Shown piece by piece: positions 42,901 through 51,566 of a stretch of 64,000 nt of DNA. This DNA is from Micromonospora sp. 15K316. GTDB lineage: Bacteria > Actinomycetota > Actinomycetes > Mycobacteriales > Micromonosporaceae. The notes below the pieces were generated by a model, which searched no databases, was not told the DNA's origin, and saw only the letters and a list, made by a program, of their open reading frames with translations. Positions within the stretch are counted from its first letter, which is position 1. Every line of letters starts with the position of its first letter. A program made the position numbers and the translations under genes. The stretch spans positions 1 to 64,000 of the forward strand of contig NZ_SMKG01000010.1 in NCBI RefSeq assembly GCF_004348525.1, read 5' to 3'.

Positions 42901-45900
42901 CGACGACGTGATCTCCGACGAGCGGGTCTACTACGACGGCGCGACCAGCGTCGACACGCCGCCGACGATAGGCGCCGTCACCCAGACGGAGAAACTGAAG
43001 GACTGGAGCAAAGCGGCCGGCACCACCTGGCAGGTGGTCGGCAAGGGCACGTACGACGTGTTCGGTCGGCCGCTGACCAGCACCGACGTCCGGGGCAACG
43101 TGACCAGCACCGCCTACACGCCGGCCTCCGGTGGCCCGCTGTTGAAGGTGAGCACCACCGTCCCGGACCCGAACGGCGGCACCGCCTGGACCTCCACCGT
43201 GGAGTCCGAGCCGTACCGGGGTTCGCCGACGAGGGCGACCGACCCGAACGGGCGGGTCAGCGACCGCGAGTACGACGCGCTCGGCCGGCTGGCCCGAGTC
43301 TGGCAGGTGGGCTGGCCGAAGGCGGATCACCCGACCAGCCCCTCGGTGCAGTACACGTACGTCTTCGCGCCGAACCGTGACGCGTACCCGTACACGAAGT
43401 CGCAGACCCTGCACGCGGGCGGCGGCTACCTGGTCTCGTACCAGATCCAGGACGCGCTGTTGCGTCCCCGGCAGACGCAGAGCGCGGCGGTCGGCGGCGG
43501 TCGGCTGGTCACCGACACGATCTACGACAAGGCCGGTCGGGCGGTGACCGGCTACTCGCCGCACGTCGAGCCGGGCGAGCCGGCGGGCGGTCTGTGGTGG
43601 GAGCCGGAGTGGTCCGTGCCGGCGCTGACGAAGACGGTCTACGACGACGCCGGTCGCGCCACCGACGCCATCTTCTTCGGCACCGACGGCGTCACGAACC
43701 TGGTGGAGAAGTGGCGCACCAGCACGAAGTACCTCGGCGACTCGACCACCGTCACCCCGCCCGGCACGAGCGCGGCGACGACCGCGGTCACCGACGTCCG
43801 CGGTAACACCGTCGAGCTGCGCCAGCACGTGACGCCGGTGCACTCGACAAGCTACGTCTACGACCGCAAGGGGCAGCTGGTCACCGTCCGGGACACCAAG
43901 GGCGACGAGTGGACGTACACCTACGACGTCCGTGGCCGCCAGGAGTCGGCGAACGACCCGGACAAGGGCCTGCTCACCACGAAGTACAACGACTACGGCG
44001 ACGTCGAGCAGACCACCGACGCCAACGGCAAGGTGCTCGTCTACGACTACGACAAGACCGGACGCAAGATCGGCCTGTACGAGGGCAGCAAGTCGGCCGC
44101 CACCAAGCGCGCCGAGTGGAAGTACGACAAGCTGTACAGCGGGCCGACCGTGCGTGGCCAGCTCACCGAGAGCACCCGCTTCGACCCGCCCGGGTCGGCG
44201 AACGCATACACGATCCGGACGACCGGCTTCAACACCCGCTACCAGCCGACGGGTGTGGATTACGTGATCCCCTCGACGGAGGGCGCCGGACTCTCCGGCA
44301 CCTGGTCGTACGGCTACGGCTACTCGCCGTACGACGGCAGTCCGGCGAGTGTCGCGTATCCGGCCGGCGGCGGACTGACCACCGAGAAGGTCACCACCAA
44401 CTACGACAGTGTGACCGGTCTGCCGACGTCGCTGGACACGAACCGGATCAACGTCGGACGGTACGTGATCGGCCAGCAGTACACCGCGTACGGCGAGCCG
44501 ACCGTCAACACCCGCAAGATCGACGGCGGGGTCTACGTCGAGCAGGCGTTCGACTACGACCTGACCACCCGGCGCCTGGCCCGCAGCCGCGTGCAGCCGG
44601 AGACCGCGGCGGGCACCGTCGCCGACATCCGGTACGCCTACGACGACGCGGGCAACATCACCTCCATCGCCGACGCTCCCGCCGTCGGCCCGGCCGACAC
44701 CCAGTGCTTCCGCTACGACGGGCTGCGGCGCCTCACCTCGGCGTGGACGCCCAAGTCGGGAGTCGCCTGCGACACCGATCCGGCGGTGATCGACCTCGGT
44801 GGACCGGCGCCGTACTGGAACGACTGGACCATCGACGAGATCGGCAACCGGACGAAGGAGATCTCTCACGCCCTCGCCGGTGACACGACGCGCACCTACG
44901 CGCTGCCGACGCCGGGCAAGGGCGTCACCCGCCCGCACGCGGTGACGTCGGTGACCGTCGCCGAACCGGGGAAGGCCCCGGTGACCACCCGCTACGCCTA
45001 CGACAATGCGGGCAACACCACCTGCCGTCCCAGCGGCGCCACCGCCAACGCCTGCCCGCCCGACGCCAACTCCCAGGCGCTGAGCTGGGACGCGGAGGGC
45101 CGGTTGGTCTCCGTGTCGGGCAGCGGGGACGCGGCGGGTAGCAACATCTACGACGCCGAGGGCACCCGGCTCATCCACCGGGACGCCACCAGCAGCACGC
45201 TCTACCTGCCCGGCCAGGAGGTACGCCGGGAGGGCGGTCTCACATCGGGCACCCGCTACTACCAGTTCGCGGGAAGTGCCGTCGCGTCCCGCAACGGCAG
45301 CGGCCTGACCTGGCTCTTCGACGACCACCAGGGCACCCAGAGCGTGGCCGTCGACGCGCTGAAGCAGACGGTCACGGTCCGGCGGCAGACCCCGTATGGC
45401 GTGCCGCGCGGGGAACAGTCGACTCCCTGGGTCAACCGGAAGGGCTTCGTCGGCGGAGACATCGACAGCAACGGCCTGACCCACATCGGCGCGCGGGAGT
45501 ACGACCCGCAGCTGGGCCGCTTCATCTCCGTCGACCCGGTGCAGGACCTGACCGACCCGCAGCAGTGGAGCGCGTACGCCTACGGCAACAACAGCCCGAT
45601 CACCTTCTCCGACCCGTCCGGTCTCAAGTTCTGCTCGGACGACGCCTGCGGGCCGGGCGCGGACTACGTGGACTCCCAGGGCAACTACCACTACGTCGAG
45701 GGGCACAACGACGGCTGCAACGGGTGCAGCGGGGCCAAGGACCCGAACGCGCACATCAAGCCGCCGACGATCAACGACGTGCTGGGCCACCGGTTCCCGG
45801 TGCCGGACAAGTTCAAGCCCGTCCTGAAGGCCCGAGGCTACGAGGGCTCCTCCCAGTACACGTGGGGGGAGATGCTCAAGTGGGCGGCGCAGAGCGGCGA

Positions 45901-46918
45901 GAACTGGGTCTTCATGTGCTCGACCCTGATGGGCGGTGACGCGCTCAAGTGCGACCTGCAGAACCCGCTGCGCCCGAAGCGCACCATCCTTCAGGACCTC
46001 ACGCTAGGGGCGCTGATCCTCGGGGCGCTGGCCTGCGGAATGACGGGCATCACCTGCATCGGTGAGGCCGCCCTCGCCGAGGGCGAGTTCGCGGCCACCG
46101 GCTCCTTGATCGGTTCGAGCACCGGCTCGCTCGCAGTGTTGCGGAACTTCATCGGCCGGGAGGCGGTGAACGTCGAGGCGATCGTTGCGAGCCTCTGCAG
46201 CTTCAGCGGTGACACCAAGGTGCTCATGGCCGACGGCACCGCCAAGCCGATCAGCGAGGTCAAGGTCGGCGACGAGGTCGAGGCCGCCGACCCCGAGACC
46301 GGCGAGAGCGGCGACCGGAGGGTGAGCAACCTCTGGGTCCACGAGGACGACCTGCGCACCCTGGAAGTGGCCGGCGCCGTCCTCACCACGACCGAGGACC
46401 ACCCGTTCTGGAACGCCACGGACCAGGAGTGGCAACCAGCCGACGCCCTGGAGCCCGGAGACCGGCTGACCGACTCCGACGGCCGCGCGGTCGTGGTCAC
46501 CGGCCGGGTCTCGGAGTCCTCCAGTCGTGCTGCCGCCTACAACCTCACCGTCGATGGCCTGCACACGTACTACGTGGTCGCCGACGCCACGTCGGTCCTC
46601 GTCCACAACACTCCCTGCGATTCGCTCAAGCGTCTGTCCGACCCCCTACCGCAGGGAATGTCCAACAAGATCGTCAAGGCCTACGACGACATCAACGCCG
46701 GCAATCTCAGCCCGCATGACACCTTCCAGGGCCGGAAGCCGCACGAGAAGTGGTGGGCTGGCTCAGCGGAGTATCGAGTTCCGGGTGCAAACGACAAGAC
46801 GCGGATCCTGGTCAAGAGGCTCCCGAACGGTCAGACTGTGATGGGCTGGACAACCGACCACTACACGACCATCCATAAGTTCTCGGCACCGCACTTCCCC
46901 GATTCCGGTTGGAATTGA
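39944..46918 (+). CDS. Secreted RHS-repeat polymorphic toxin with HINT domain and barnase/RNase Sa-like tail
   Basis: 2324 residues. It has a signal peptide (about 20-48), an N-terminal beta region and a typical actinobacterial RHS plug segment (GDFSWTYPLQSPPSAAG, PSWIGEGFDFWPGYIERSYV). YD/RHS repeats run from about residues 1000 to 1760 (YDALGRL, YDKAGRAV, YDDAGRAT, YDYDKTGRK, YAYDDAGNI, YAYDNAGNT). The RHS core terminus is LTHIGAREYDPQLGRFISVDPV (about 1845-1866). A HINT autoproteolytic domain (C2085 to N2222, ending VLVHN) then precedes a 102-residue toxin tail. The tail has FQGRK (2261-2265), AEYRVPG (E2276), TRIL (R2287) and TTDHYTTI (H2306). These align with the Glu, Arg and His catalytic positions of RNase Sa/barnase. 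GTG start with GGAG upstream. Confidence 0.9.
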   Translation: MKRTLLHPLRSLRSPASRIRAAVAALLSGVLVVSVLTVPTQAAAKPTPHLAAQQEKVDTDGAPAKGRAWPTKEVRSAQLAAPVWPEPGRASVTLPATPTGERRAAAPTARAGSLPVSVGRAGGEAGARTQAVTVEVLDRASVPAQWRDGLLLRVAGENGQVAAGTAATGKAAAATAAAGPGAASVSVDYRGFANAYGGSWSSRLRLWQVPECALTTPGRLGCAATPLESRNQDGTVSADVPLAPVSPAARSAGTTSTLVALAAGVSGDEGDFSATPLSPSSTWSSGGSTGDFSWTYPLQSPPSAAGPTPSITLAYSSSAVDGKSDASNNQPSWIGEGFDFWPGYIERSYVECADDMGDGANNTRKTGDHCWRSDNATMSLNGRGTELVFETGKGWHGRSEDGSRIEKLTGAGNGDDNGEYWKVTTSDGMQYFFGRHSLPGETEKTRSTWTVPVAGNNSGEPCHESGFTASFCDQAWRWNLDYVVDPHGNTMSYWYTPETNYYGRNFTATDKADYVRGGTLDRVDYGTWDRKRADGTVDRSVKPTAQVLFSTGDRCTADCGKHDAAHWKDVPWDQECTEAAADCGTNYAPTYWSTKRLTKITTQVWDTTRSTPDWQPVDSWTLGQAWPAVGDGSDYAGMFLTSVVHAGHVGGTSTMPPVTFEPVSLPNRVLTKHNTTNNRMRIGNIVTETGAKIQVTYSLPDCASGNLPATTYGNTKRCYPVVGPDPYDPDGPDITEWWHKYVVTKVSESDLMVMVDGTDHGQPVKNTFYTYVGDAAWHYADDNGLIKPKRKTWNQFRGYATVETRVGDAPSQTLVRTSYLRGMHGDRASTSGGSRTVTVPASLGSETVYDEDQFAGMVREQVTYNGVDTKPVSKVVNVPWMSPALASRTINGDTVTARYTNTKATYSGTALGVDGAAGWRVARTQSWFDDRYGTVDRLQDDGDLNKTGDERCTTYSYNRNTGVNLLTLVKETTVTALACGSAPQSTDDVISDERVYYDGATSVDTPPTIGAVTQTEKLKDWSKAAGTTWQVVGKGTYDVFGRPLTSTDVRGNVTSTAYTPASGGPLLKVSTTVPDPNGGTAWTSTVESEPYRGSPTRATDPNGRVSDREYDALGRLARVWQVGWPKADHPTSPSVQYTYVFAPNRDAYPYTKSQTLHAGGGYLVSYQIQDALLRPRQTQSAAVGGGRLVTDTIYDKAGRAVTGYSPHVEPGEPAGGLWWEPEWSVPALTKTVYDDAGRATDAIFFGTDGVTNLVEKWRTSTKYLGDSTTVTPPGTSAATTAVTDVRGNTVELRQHVTPVHSTSYVYDRKGQLVTVRDTKGDEWTYTYDVRGRQESANDPDKGLLTTKYNDYGDVEQTTDANGKVLVYDYDKTGRKIGLYEGSKSAATKRAEWKYDKLYSGPTVRGQLTESTRFDPPGSANAYTIRTTGFNTRYQPTGVDYVIPSTEGAGLSGTWSYGYGYSPYDGSPASVAYPAGGGLTTEKVTTNYDSVTGLPTSLDTNRINVGRYVIGQQYTAYGEPTVNTRKIDGGVYVEQAFDYDLTTRRLARSRVQPETAAGTVADIRYAYDDAGNITSIADAPAVGPADTQCFRYDGLRRLTSAWTPKSGVACDTDPAVIDLGGPAPYWNDWTIDEIGNRTKEISHALAGDTTRTYALPTPGKGVTRPHAVTSVTVAEPGKAPVTTRYAYDNAGNTTCRPSGATANACPPDANSQALSWDAEGRLVSVSGSGDAAGSNIYDAEGTRLIHRDATSSTLYLPGQEVRREGGLTSGTRYYQFAGSAVASRNGSGLTWLFDDHQGTQSVAVDALKQTVTVRRQTPYGVPRGEQSTPWVNRKGFVGGDIDSNGLTHIGAREYDPQLGRFISVDPVQDLTDPQQWSAYAYGNNSPITFSDPSGLKFCSDDACGPGADYVDSQGNYHYVEGHNDGCNGCSGAKDPNAHIKPPTINDVLGHRFPVPDKFKPVLKARGYEGSSQYTWGEMLKWAAQSGENWVFMCSTLMGGDALKCDLQNPLRPKRTILQDLTLGALILGALACGMTGITCIGEAALAEGEFAATGSLIGSSTGSLAVLRNFIGREAVNVEAIVASLCSFSGDTKVLMADGTAKPISEVKVGDEVEAADPETGESGDRRVSNLWVHEDDLRTLEVAGAVLTTTEDHPFWNATDQEWQPADALEPGDRLTDSDGRAVVVTGRVSESSSRAAAYNLTVDGLHTYYVVADATSVLVHNTPCDSLKRLSDPLPQGMSNKIVKAYDDINAGNLSPHDTFQGRKPHEKWWAGSAEYRVPGANDKTRILVKRLPNGQTVMGWTTDHYTTIHKFSAPHFPDSGWN

Positions 46919-46930
46919 CGTTCCGTGCCT

Positions 46931-46968
46931 GGCGGGGTGTGCCGCTTTGAGACGCGGCGCGCCCCGCC
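46931..46968 (+). terminator. Hairpin between toxin and immunity genes
   Basis: A 15-bp stem with two G-U pairs (46931-46945 with 46954-46968) and an 8-nt loop, 12 bp after the toxin stop and 34 bp before the immunity ATG. It suggests the immunity gene is at least partly transcribed from its own promoter. Confidence 0.6.
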
Positions 46969-47002
46969 CCTGCTCCACGCTCTTCGGATTGGCAAATAGC
47001 TG

Positions 47003-47749
47003 ATGTCAGAAGCTTTTCCGTTATTTCGTCTAGTCGATGAGGATTCGGGCTCTCTGCTCGTGACGGCTCAAGAAATACGAGGGTTCTTCGTGGCGCCGGG
47101 TCGGCGGAAGCGGTCTGACGTGTCCTTGGTTGGCGTCCCTCGCCAAGGTGCGCCGAGCGGGCAAAGAGATGGTGTAGAGCTCCAAGTCTCGGCAATCGAC
47201 GGGAGAGTCATCGGCTCCTACTACATTGGGCGAGTGGACTTCTGTGGCGTCAAGCCGAGCGCGCAGGGGGACGCATTCGTTGATCTTGCCACCTCGTTCT
47301 ATGGGTACTCATGCGAGTACCCACATGCCGGCCTGCTCTGGCGCCGGTGGGCCACCGGGGAACCCGTGCGATCCGCGGAATGGATGCTTTACAGCCCGGA
47401 CTTCCGTTCTAGCTGGCTGCACGTTGTGCAAACGGCTTGGTTCGAGCCGGGCCGTCTTGCGACCCGGTATGAGAGCACACCGGTCGTAACTCTCTCGGCG
47501 CAGAACATGCCTGACCAGGATGCCTTTTACTGTGCCTTGGGCGAGGCGATGAACGGCCCGGGTGGTTACTTCGGGGCCAACCTGGACGCGGTTGTCGACT
47601 GCCTGCGTTCGAGCCGCCGCGACTCGACACTCCCACGGCGCATGCTGTGGAAGGGCTTCTCGATGTCCCGAACCCTCTTGGGTGAGGAGTTCGTAGACTC
47701 GGTGGTCGGCCTCATGCAGGAGTTCGGGGTGGACGTGCTTCCGCAGTAG
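47003..47749 (+). CDS. Barstar-domain immunity protein for the RHS toxin
   Basis: 248 residues, no signal peptide, so cytoplasmic. Residues about 158-246 form a barstar-like domain: VVTLSAQNMPDQDAFYCALG, then GGYFGANLDAVVDCL (189-201), then the closing helix-strand VDSVVGLMQEFGVDVL. The inhibitory aspartates of barstar (D35, D39 in NLDALWDC) correspond to D195 and D199 here. Residues 1-155 are a separate domain I do not recognise. The gene is visibly less GC-rich than its neighbours, and its position immediately after the toxin tail is diagnostic of an immunity gene. There is no good ribosome site before the ATG. The predicted partner is the RNase-like tail of the RHS protein. Confidence 0.85.
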   Translation: MSEAFPLFRLVDEDSGSLLVTAQEIRGFFVAPGRRKRSDVSLVGVPRQGAPSGQRDGVELQVSAIDGRVIGSYYIGRVDFCGVKPSAQGDAFVDLATSFYGYSCEYPHAGLLWRRWATGEPVRSAEWMLYSPDFRSSWLHVVQTAWFEPGRLATRYESTPVVTLSAQNMPDQDAFYCALGEAMNGPGGYFGANLDAVVDCLRSSRRDSTLPRRMLWKGFSMSRTLLGEEFVDSVVGLMQEFGVDVLPQ

Positions 47750-48197
47750 GTGTTCCCCGGGTCACTTGCTCCGCTTGGGCATCGCCCGCGTTGACGTCGA
47801 CGCGGAGGATCGCCTTGTACGAGGCGCCCCTGGGCGAATACCTCAACTTCGCCTTGATGGTGCCGGGTGCGTGGGTTAGTGCCGAAGAGCGAGAGGCCGT
47901 TGGACACGCCCAGGGCGGAGAGGTTGCCCGGCCGTTAGGGATCGCCGGCCCCGGTGGCTAGCTTGTAGCAGGCCTTGGCAGAGGCGATCTTGGCGCAGGC
48001 GACTGCGTATCGGTGCTGGTGCAGTTGACGAGGCAGACCATCACGGTGAGGGCCCGTCGTGGGCGACCAGATCGGGTGCGCCGTCGTCACCGTTACGTGG
48101 CCCGGCGAGGTCAGGAGATCGGATCGGTGCCAGCTCATGGTGCTCGGCTGCCAGCGAGCGGGTTGATGAGACGGGCGGTGGCACCGGTCCGACCGGG
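47750..48197. other. Degenerate or non-coding segment after the immunity gene
   Basis: 448 bp of lower-GC sequence with no full-length ORF of good bias. Short plausible peptide stretches occur in broken frames: on the plus strand an in-frame run reading LGEYLNFALMVPGAWVSAEE near 47825-47885, and on the minus strand TIKAKLRYSPRGASYKAILR near 47790-47860 and YAVACAKIASAKACYKLATG near 47945-48015. They look like remains of displaced RHS tails or immunity genes, as expected beside a polymorphic toxin, but the relationship is a guess. Confidence 0.35.
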
Positions 48198-49061
48198 TCA
48201 GCGTTCCCGGACCACCCCCACCGGGCACCGCGCGTGCTGGACGAGCTGCTGGCTCACCGAGCCGAGCAGCATGCCGCGCAACCCGCCCCGCCCGCGCGTG
48301 CCGACGGCGACCAACTGCGCCCCGTCGCTCGCCTCGACCAGCAGGGACGCGGGAGCACCGGCCGTCACCTCGACGACGGCGTCCAGCTGCGGGAACGTGC
48401 GCTGCCAGGGCGCGAGGGACTCCGCCAGCGCGGCACGTTCGGCCGCCACCGCCTCGTCGGCGTCACCCGCCGCCTCCGGCGACCAGGCCCGGACCACCCA
48501 CAGCCGTACCCGTCGAGCGGCGGCCCGTTCGGCGGCGAAGCCGAGCGCCACCAGTGACTGCTCGGAGCCGTCAACGCCGACCACCACCGGTCCGTCGGGC
48601 GACCCGACCGGCACGTCCCCGGCGGGGGAGCGGACCACCACCACCGGGCAGTGCGCGTGGGCGGTGACCGTGACGGCGGTGGAGCCGACGAGGAGTCCGG
48701 TGAAGCCGCCGTGTCCCCGGCTGCCGAGCACCAGCAGCGCGGCGTCCGCCGACCGTTCCTGGAGCAGGAGCGCGGCCGGGCCGTCGAGCACCTCGCCGGT
48801 GACCTCCAGGCCCGGGTGCGCGTTGGCCGCGTCGGCCGCCGCCTGGTGCACCAGGTGGTCGACCTCGTTGCGGGCGGTCTCGTCCGGCCAGAATCCGGGG
48901 GCCACGCCGGGGCCGAGCCAACCGACCACTGTCGACCATTCGAAGACGTACGCGAGGCGGACCGGCCGGCCGGTGAGCCGCGCCTCGTCCAGTGCCCAGC
49001 GCAGGGCCACTCCCGCGTCGGGTGAGCCGTCGTAGCCGACCAGGATCTCGTTCCCGCTCAC
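48198..49061 (-). CDS. Universal stress protein, two tandem USP domains
   Basis: 287 residues comprising two UspA domains (about 1-145 and 150-287). Each begins with an ATP-site strand ([33 protein letters not shown]) and ends with the nucleotide-binding loop [20 protein letters not shown] or [20 protein letters not shown]. These G-2x-G-9x-G(S/T) loops indicate ATP-binding USPs of the kind induced by hypoxia or stress in actinobacteria. The GTG start overlaps the phosphoketolase stop by 4 bp and has GGAG upstream, so it is the second gene of that operon. Confidence 0.92.
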   Translation of the reverse strand: MSGNEILVGYDGSPDAGVALRWALDEARLTGRPVRLAYVFEWSTVVGWLGPGVAPGFWPDETARNEVDHLVHQAAADAANAHPGLEVTGEVLDGPAALLLQERSADAALLVLGSRGHGGFTGLLVGSTAVTVTAHAHCPVVVVRSPAGDVPVGSPDGPVVVGVDGSEQSLVALGFAAERAAARRVRLWVVRAWSPEAAGDADEAVAAERAALAESLAPWQRTFPQLDAVVEVTAGAPASLLVEASDGAQLVAVGTRGRGGLRGMLLGSVSQQLVQHARCPVGVVRER

Positions 49062-51460
49062 GTACCGCTCCGCAACTCCGGATCGGTCTCCCGGATCCAG
49101 CGCCACTCCGCTACCCGTGGGTCGTCCTCCCCGTGCCGGCGGGTGTAGTCGCGGCACGCCTGACGGCTGTCGACCATGTACTGGCGCAGGTGGGCGGCGC
49201 GGGCGGCCAGCCCGGGCACCCGGTCGATGACGTCGATGACCAGGTGGAAGCGGTCCAGGTCGTTGAGCATCACCATGTCGAACGGCGTCGTGGTGGTGCC
49301 CTCCTCCTTGTAGCCGCGTACGTGCAGGTTGTCGTGGTTGGTGCGGCGGTACGTGAGGCGGTGGATCAGCCACGGGTAGCCGTGGTACGCGAAGATGATC
49401 GGCCGGTCGGCGGTGAAGATGGTGTCGAACTCGCTGTCCGGCAGGCCGTGCGGGTGTTCGGTGGGCGGCTGGAGCCGCATCAGGTCGACGACGTTGACCA
49501 GTCGCACCTTCAGCTCGGGCAGGTGCTGGCGGAGCAGGTCCGCGGCGGCCAGCGTCTCCAGTGTCGGCACGTCGCCGCAGCAGGCGAGCACGACGTCGGG
49601 TTCGCTGCCGGTGTCGTTGCTCGCCCAGTCCCAGATGCCCAGCCCGCGCCGGGTGTGCTGGATCGCCTCGGACATGGTGAGCCAGTTCGGGGCGGGCTGC
49701 TTCCCGGCGACCACCACGTTGATGTAGTGCCGGCTGCGCAGGCAGTGGTCCATGGTGGAGAGCAGGGTGTTGCCGTCCGGCGGCAGGTAGACGCGGACCA
49801 CCTCGGCCTTCTTGTTGACCACGTGGTCGATGAAGCCCGGGTCCTGGTGCGAGAAGCCGTTGTGGTCCTGCCGCCAGACGTGGCTGGAGAGCAGGTAGTT
49901 CAGCGAGGCGAGCGGGCGTCGCCACGAGATGCCCCGGGTGACCTTCAGCCACTTCGCGTGCTGGTTCACCATCGAGTCCACGATGTGGATGAAGGCTTCG
50001 TAGCTGGTGAAGAGCCCGTGCCGTCCGGTCAGTAGGTAGCCCTCCAGCCAGCCCTGGCAGAGGTGCTCGGAGAGCACCTCCATCACCCGCCCGTCCGGGG
50101 AGAGGTGGTCGTCGCTCGGGAACGTCTCGGCGACCCAGGTCCGCCCGGTGACCTCGAAGGCGGCGCCGAGCCGGTTGGAGGCGACCTCGTCCGGCCCGAA
50201 GAGCCGGAACGTCTCCGGGTTGGCGGCGATCACGTCGCGGATCCAGTTGCCGAGCACTCCGGTGGCGCCGGCCATCGGCTCACCCGGGCGGGGCACGTCG
50301 ACGGCGTACTCACGGAAGTCGGGGAGGTCGAGTTCCCGGAGCAGGAGGCCGCCGTTGGTCACCGGGTTGGCGCTCATCCGCCGGTCGCCGCGGGGTGGGA
50401 GGGCGGCCAGTTCGGTGACCGGCGCGCCAGCGGCGTCGAAGAGCTCCTCCGGCCGGTAGCTGCGCAGCCAGCGCTCCAGCTCGGCGAGGTGCGCCGGATT
50501 GGTGCGGACCTCGGAGAGCGGCACCTGGTGGGCGCGGAACGTGCCCTCGACGGGCGCGCCGTCGACCTCGCGCGGACCGGTCCAGCCCTTCGGCGTCCGC
50601 ATGATGATCATCGGCCAGCGGGGGCGTTCGACCGGTCCGCCGGAGCGGGCCAGCTGCTGGATGGTCGCTATCTCGTCGAGCGCCCGGTCCAGCGTGGCGG
50701 CGAGCGTCCGGTGCACCCGCGCCGGGTCGTCGCCGGCGACCACGTACGGCTGGTAGCCGTTGCCGCGCATGAGTTCGAGCAGGTCCTGCTCCGGGATCCG
50801 GGAGAGCACCGTGGGGCCGGCGATCTTGTAACCGTTGAGGTGCAGGATCGGCAGGACGGCGCCGTCGCGGGCCGGGTTGAGGAAGACGTTGGAGAGCCAG
50901 CTGCCGGCCAGCGGGCCGGTCTCCGCCTCGCCGTCGCCGATCACGCAGGCGACCAGCAGGTCGGGGTGGTCGAACGCGGCGCCGTACGCGTGGCTGAGCG
51001 CGTACCCCAGCTCGCCGCCCTCGTGGATCGAGCCCGGTACCTCCGCGGCCACGTGGCTGGGGATGCCGCCGGGGAAGGAGAACTGCCGGAACAGGCGGCG
51101 CATGCCGGCCTCGTCACGGCCGACCCCGGGATAGCGCTCGGTCCAGCTCCCCTCGAGCCAGGTGTTCGCCACGATCGCCGGGCCGCCGTGACCCGGCCCG
51201 GTGATGAACATGGCGTTCAGGTCGCGGTCGACGATGACGCGGTTGAGGTGGGCGTAGAGCAGGTTCAGGCCGGGGCTGGTGCCCCAGTGGCCGAGCAGGC
51301 GGGGTTTGAGGTGCTCGGGTGCGAGCGGCTGGCGCAGCAGGGGATTGTCCAGCAGGTAGATCTGCCCGACGGTGAGGTAGTTGGCCGCCCGCCAGTACGC
51401 GTCCAGCCGGCGCAGCTCGTCCTCGGTCAGCGGGCTCTGCGCATCGAGAGCGGTGTCCAT
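49058..51460 (-). CDS. xfp: Xylulose-5-phosphate/fructose-6-phosphate phosphoketolase
   Basis: 800 residues, full length for the family. This thiamine-diphosphate enzyme splits xylulose 5-phosphate (or fructose 6-phosphate) with phosphate into acetyl phosphate plus glyceraldehyde 3-phosphate or erythrose 4-phosphate. Landmarks are [19 protein letters not shown] at the N-terminus, [36 protein letters not shown], the TPP-binding region [16 protein letters not shown] and [11 protein letters not shown]. The C-terminal half includes [14 protein letters not shown] and NKHDNLH-like [14 protein letters not shown]. Flanked by universal stress genes (one overlapping), it probably serves energy conservation under low oxygen or carbon stress; this is inference. 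Confidence 0.95.
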   Translation of the reverse strand: MDTALDAQSPLTEDELRRLDAYWRAANYLTVGQIYLLDNPLLRQPLAPEHLKPRLLGHWGTSPGLNLLYAHLNRVIVDRDLNAMFITGPGHGGPAIVANTWLEGSWTERYPGVGRDEAGMRRLFRQFSFPGGIPSHVAAEVPGSIHEGGELGYALSHAYGAAFDHPDLLVACVIGDGEAETGPLAGSWLSNVFLNPARDGAVLPILHLNGYKIAGPTVLSRIPEQDLLELMRGNGYQPYVVAGDDPARVHRTLAATLDRALDEIATIQQLARSGGPVERPRWPMIIMRTPKGWTGPREVDGAPVEGTFRAHQVPLSEVRTNPAHLAELERWLRSYRPEELFDAAGAPVTELAALPPRGDRRMSANPVTNGGLLLRELDLPDFREYAVDVPRPGEPMAGATGVLGNWIRDVIAANPETFRLFGPDEVASNRLGAAFEVTGRTWVAETFPSDDHLSPDGRVMEVLSEHLCQGWLEGYLLTGRHGLFTSYEAFIHIVDSMVNQHAKWLKVTRGISWRRPLASLNYLLSSHVWRQDHNGFSHQDPGFIDHVVNKKAEVVRVYLPPDGNTLLSTMDHCLRSRHYINVVVAGKQPAPNWLTMSEAIQHTRRGLGIWDWASNDTGSEPDVVLACCGDVPTLETLAAADLLRQHLPELKVRLVNVVDLMRLQPPTEHPHGLPDSEFDTIFTADRPIIFAYHGYPWLIHRLTYRRTNHDNLHVRGYKEEGTTTTPFDMVMLNDLDRFHLVIDVIDRVPGLAARAAHLRQYMVDSRQACRDYTRRHGEDDPRVAEWRWIRETDPELRSGT

Positions 51461-51566
51461 GGTGACTGAGCCTCTCGTGGTTCGGGGAGTGCTGCATCCG
51501 GAAGCGCATCTCCTGGTGGCGGCTCGGCCGGCGCGCGGGCCGGCCGCCGGTCCCGCCGGGCGGACG

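Noticed and set aside
41078-45790. Antisense open frame of 1570 codons opposite the RHS gene
   Set aside because: Mirror of biased RHS codons; low-complexity Arg/Val/Gly composition, no ribosome site, no recognisable domain.
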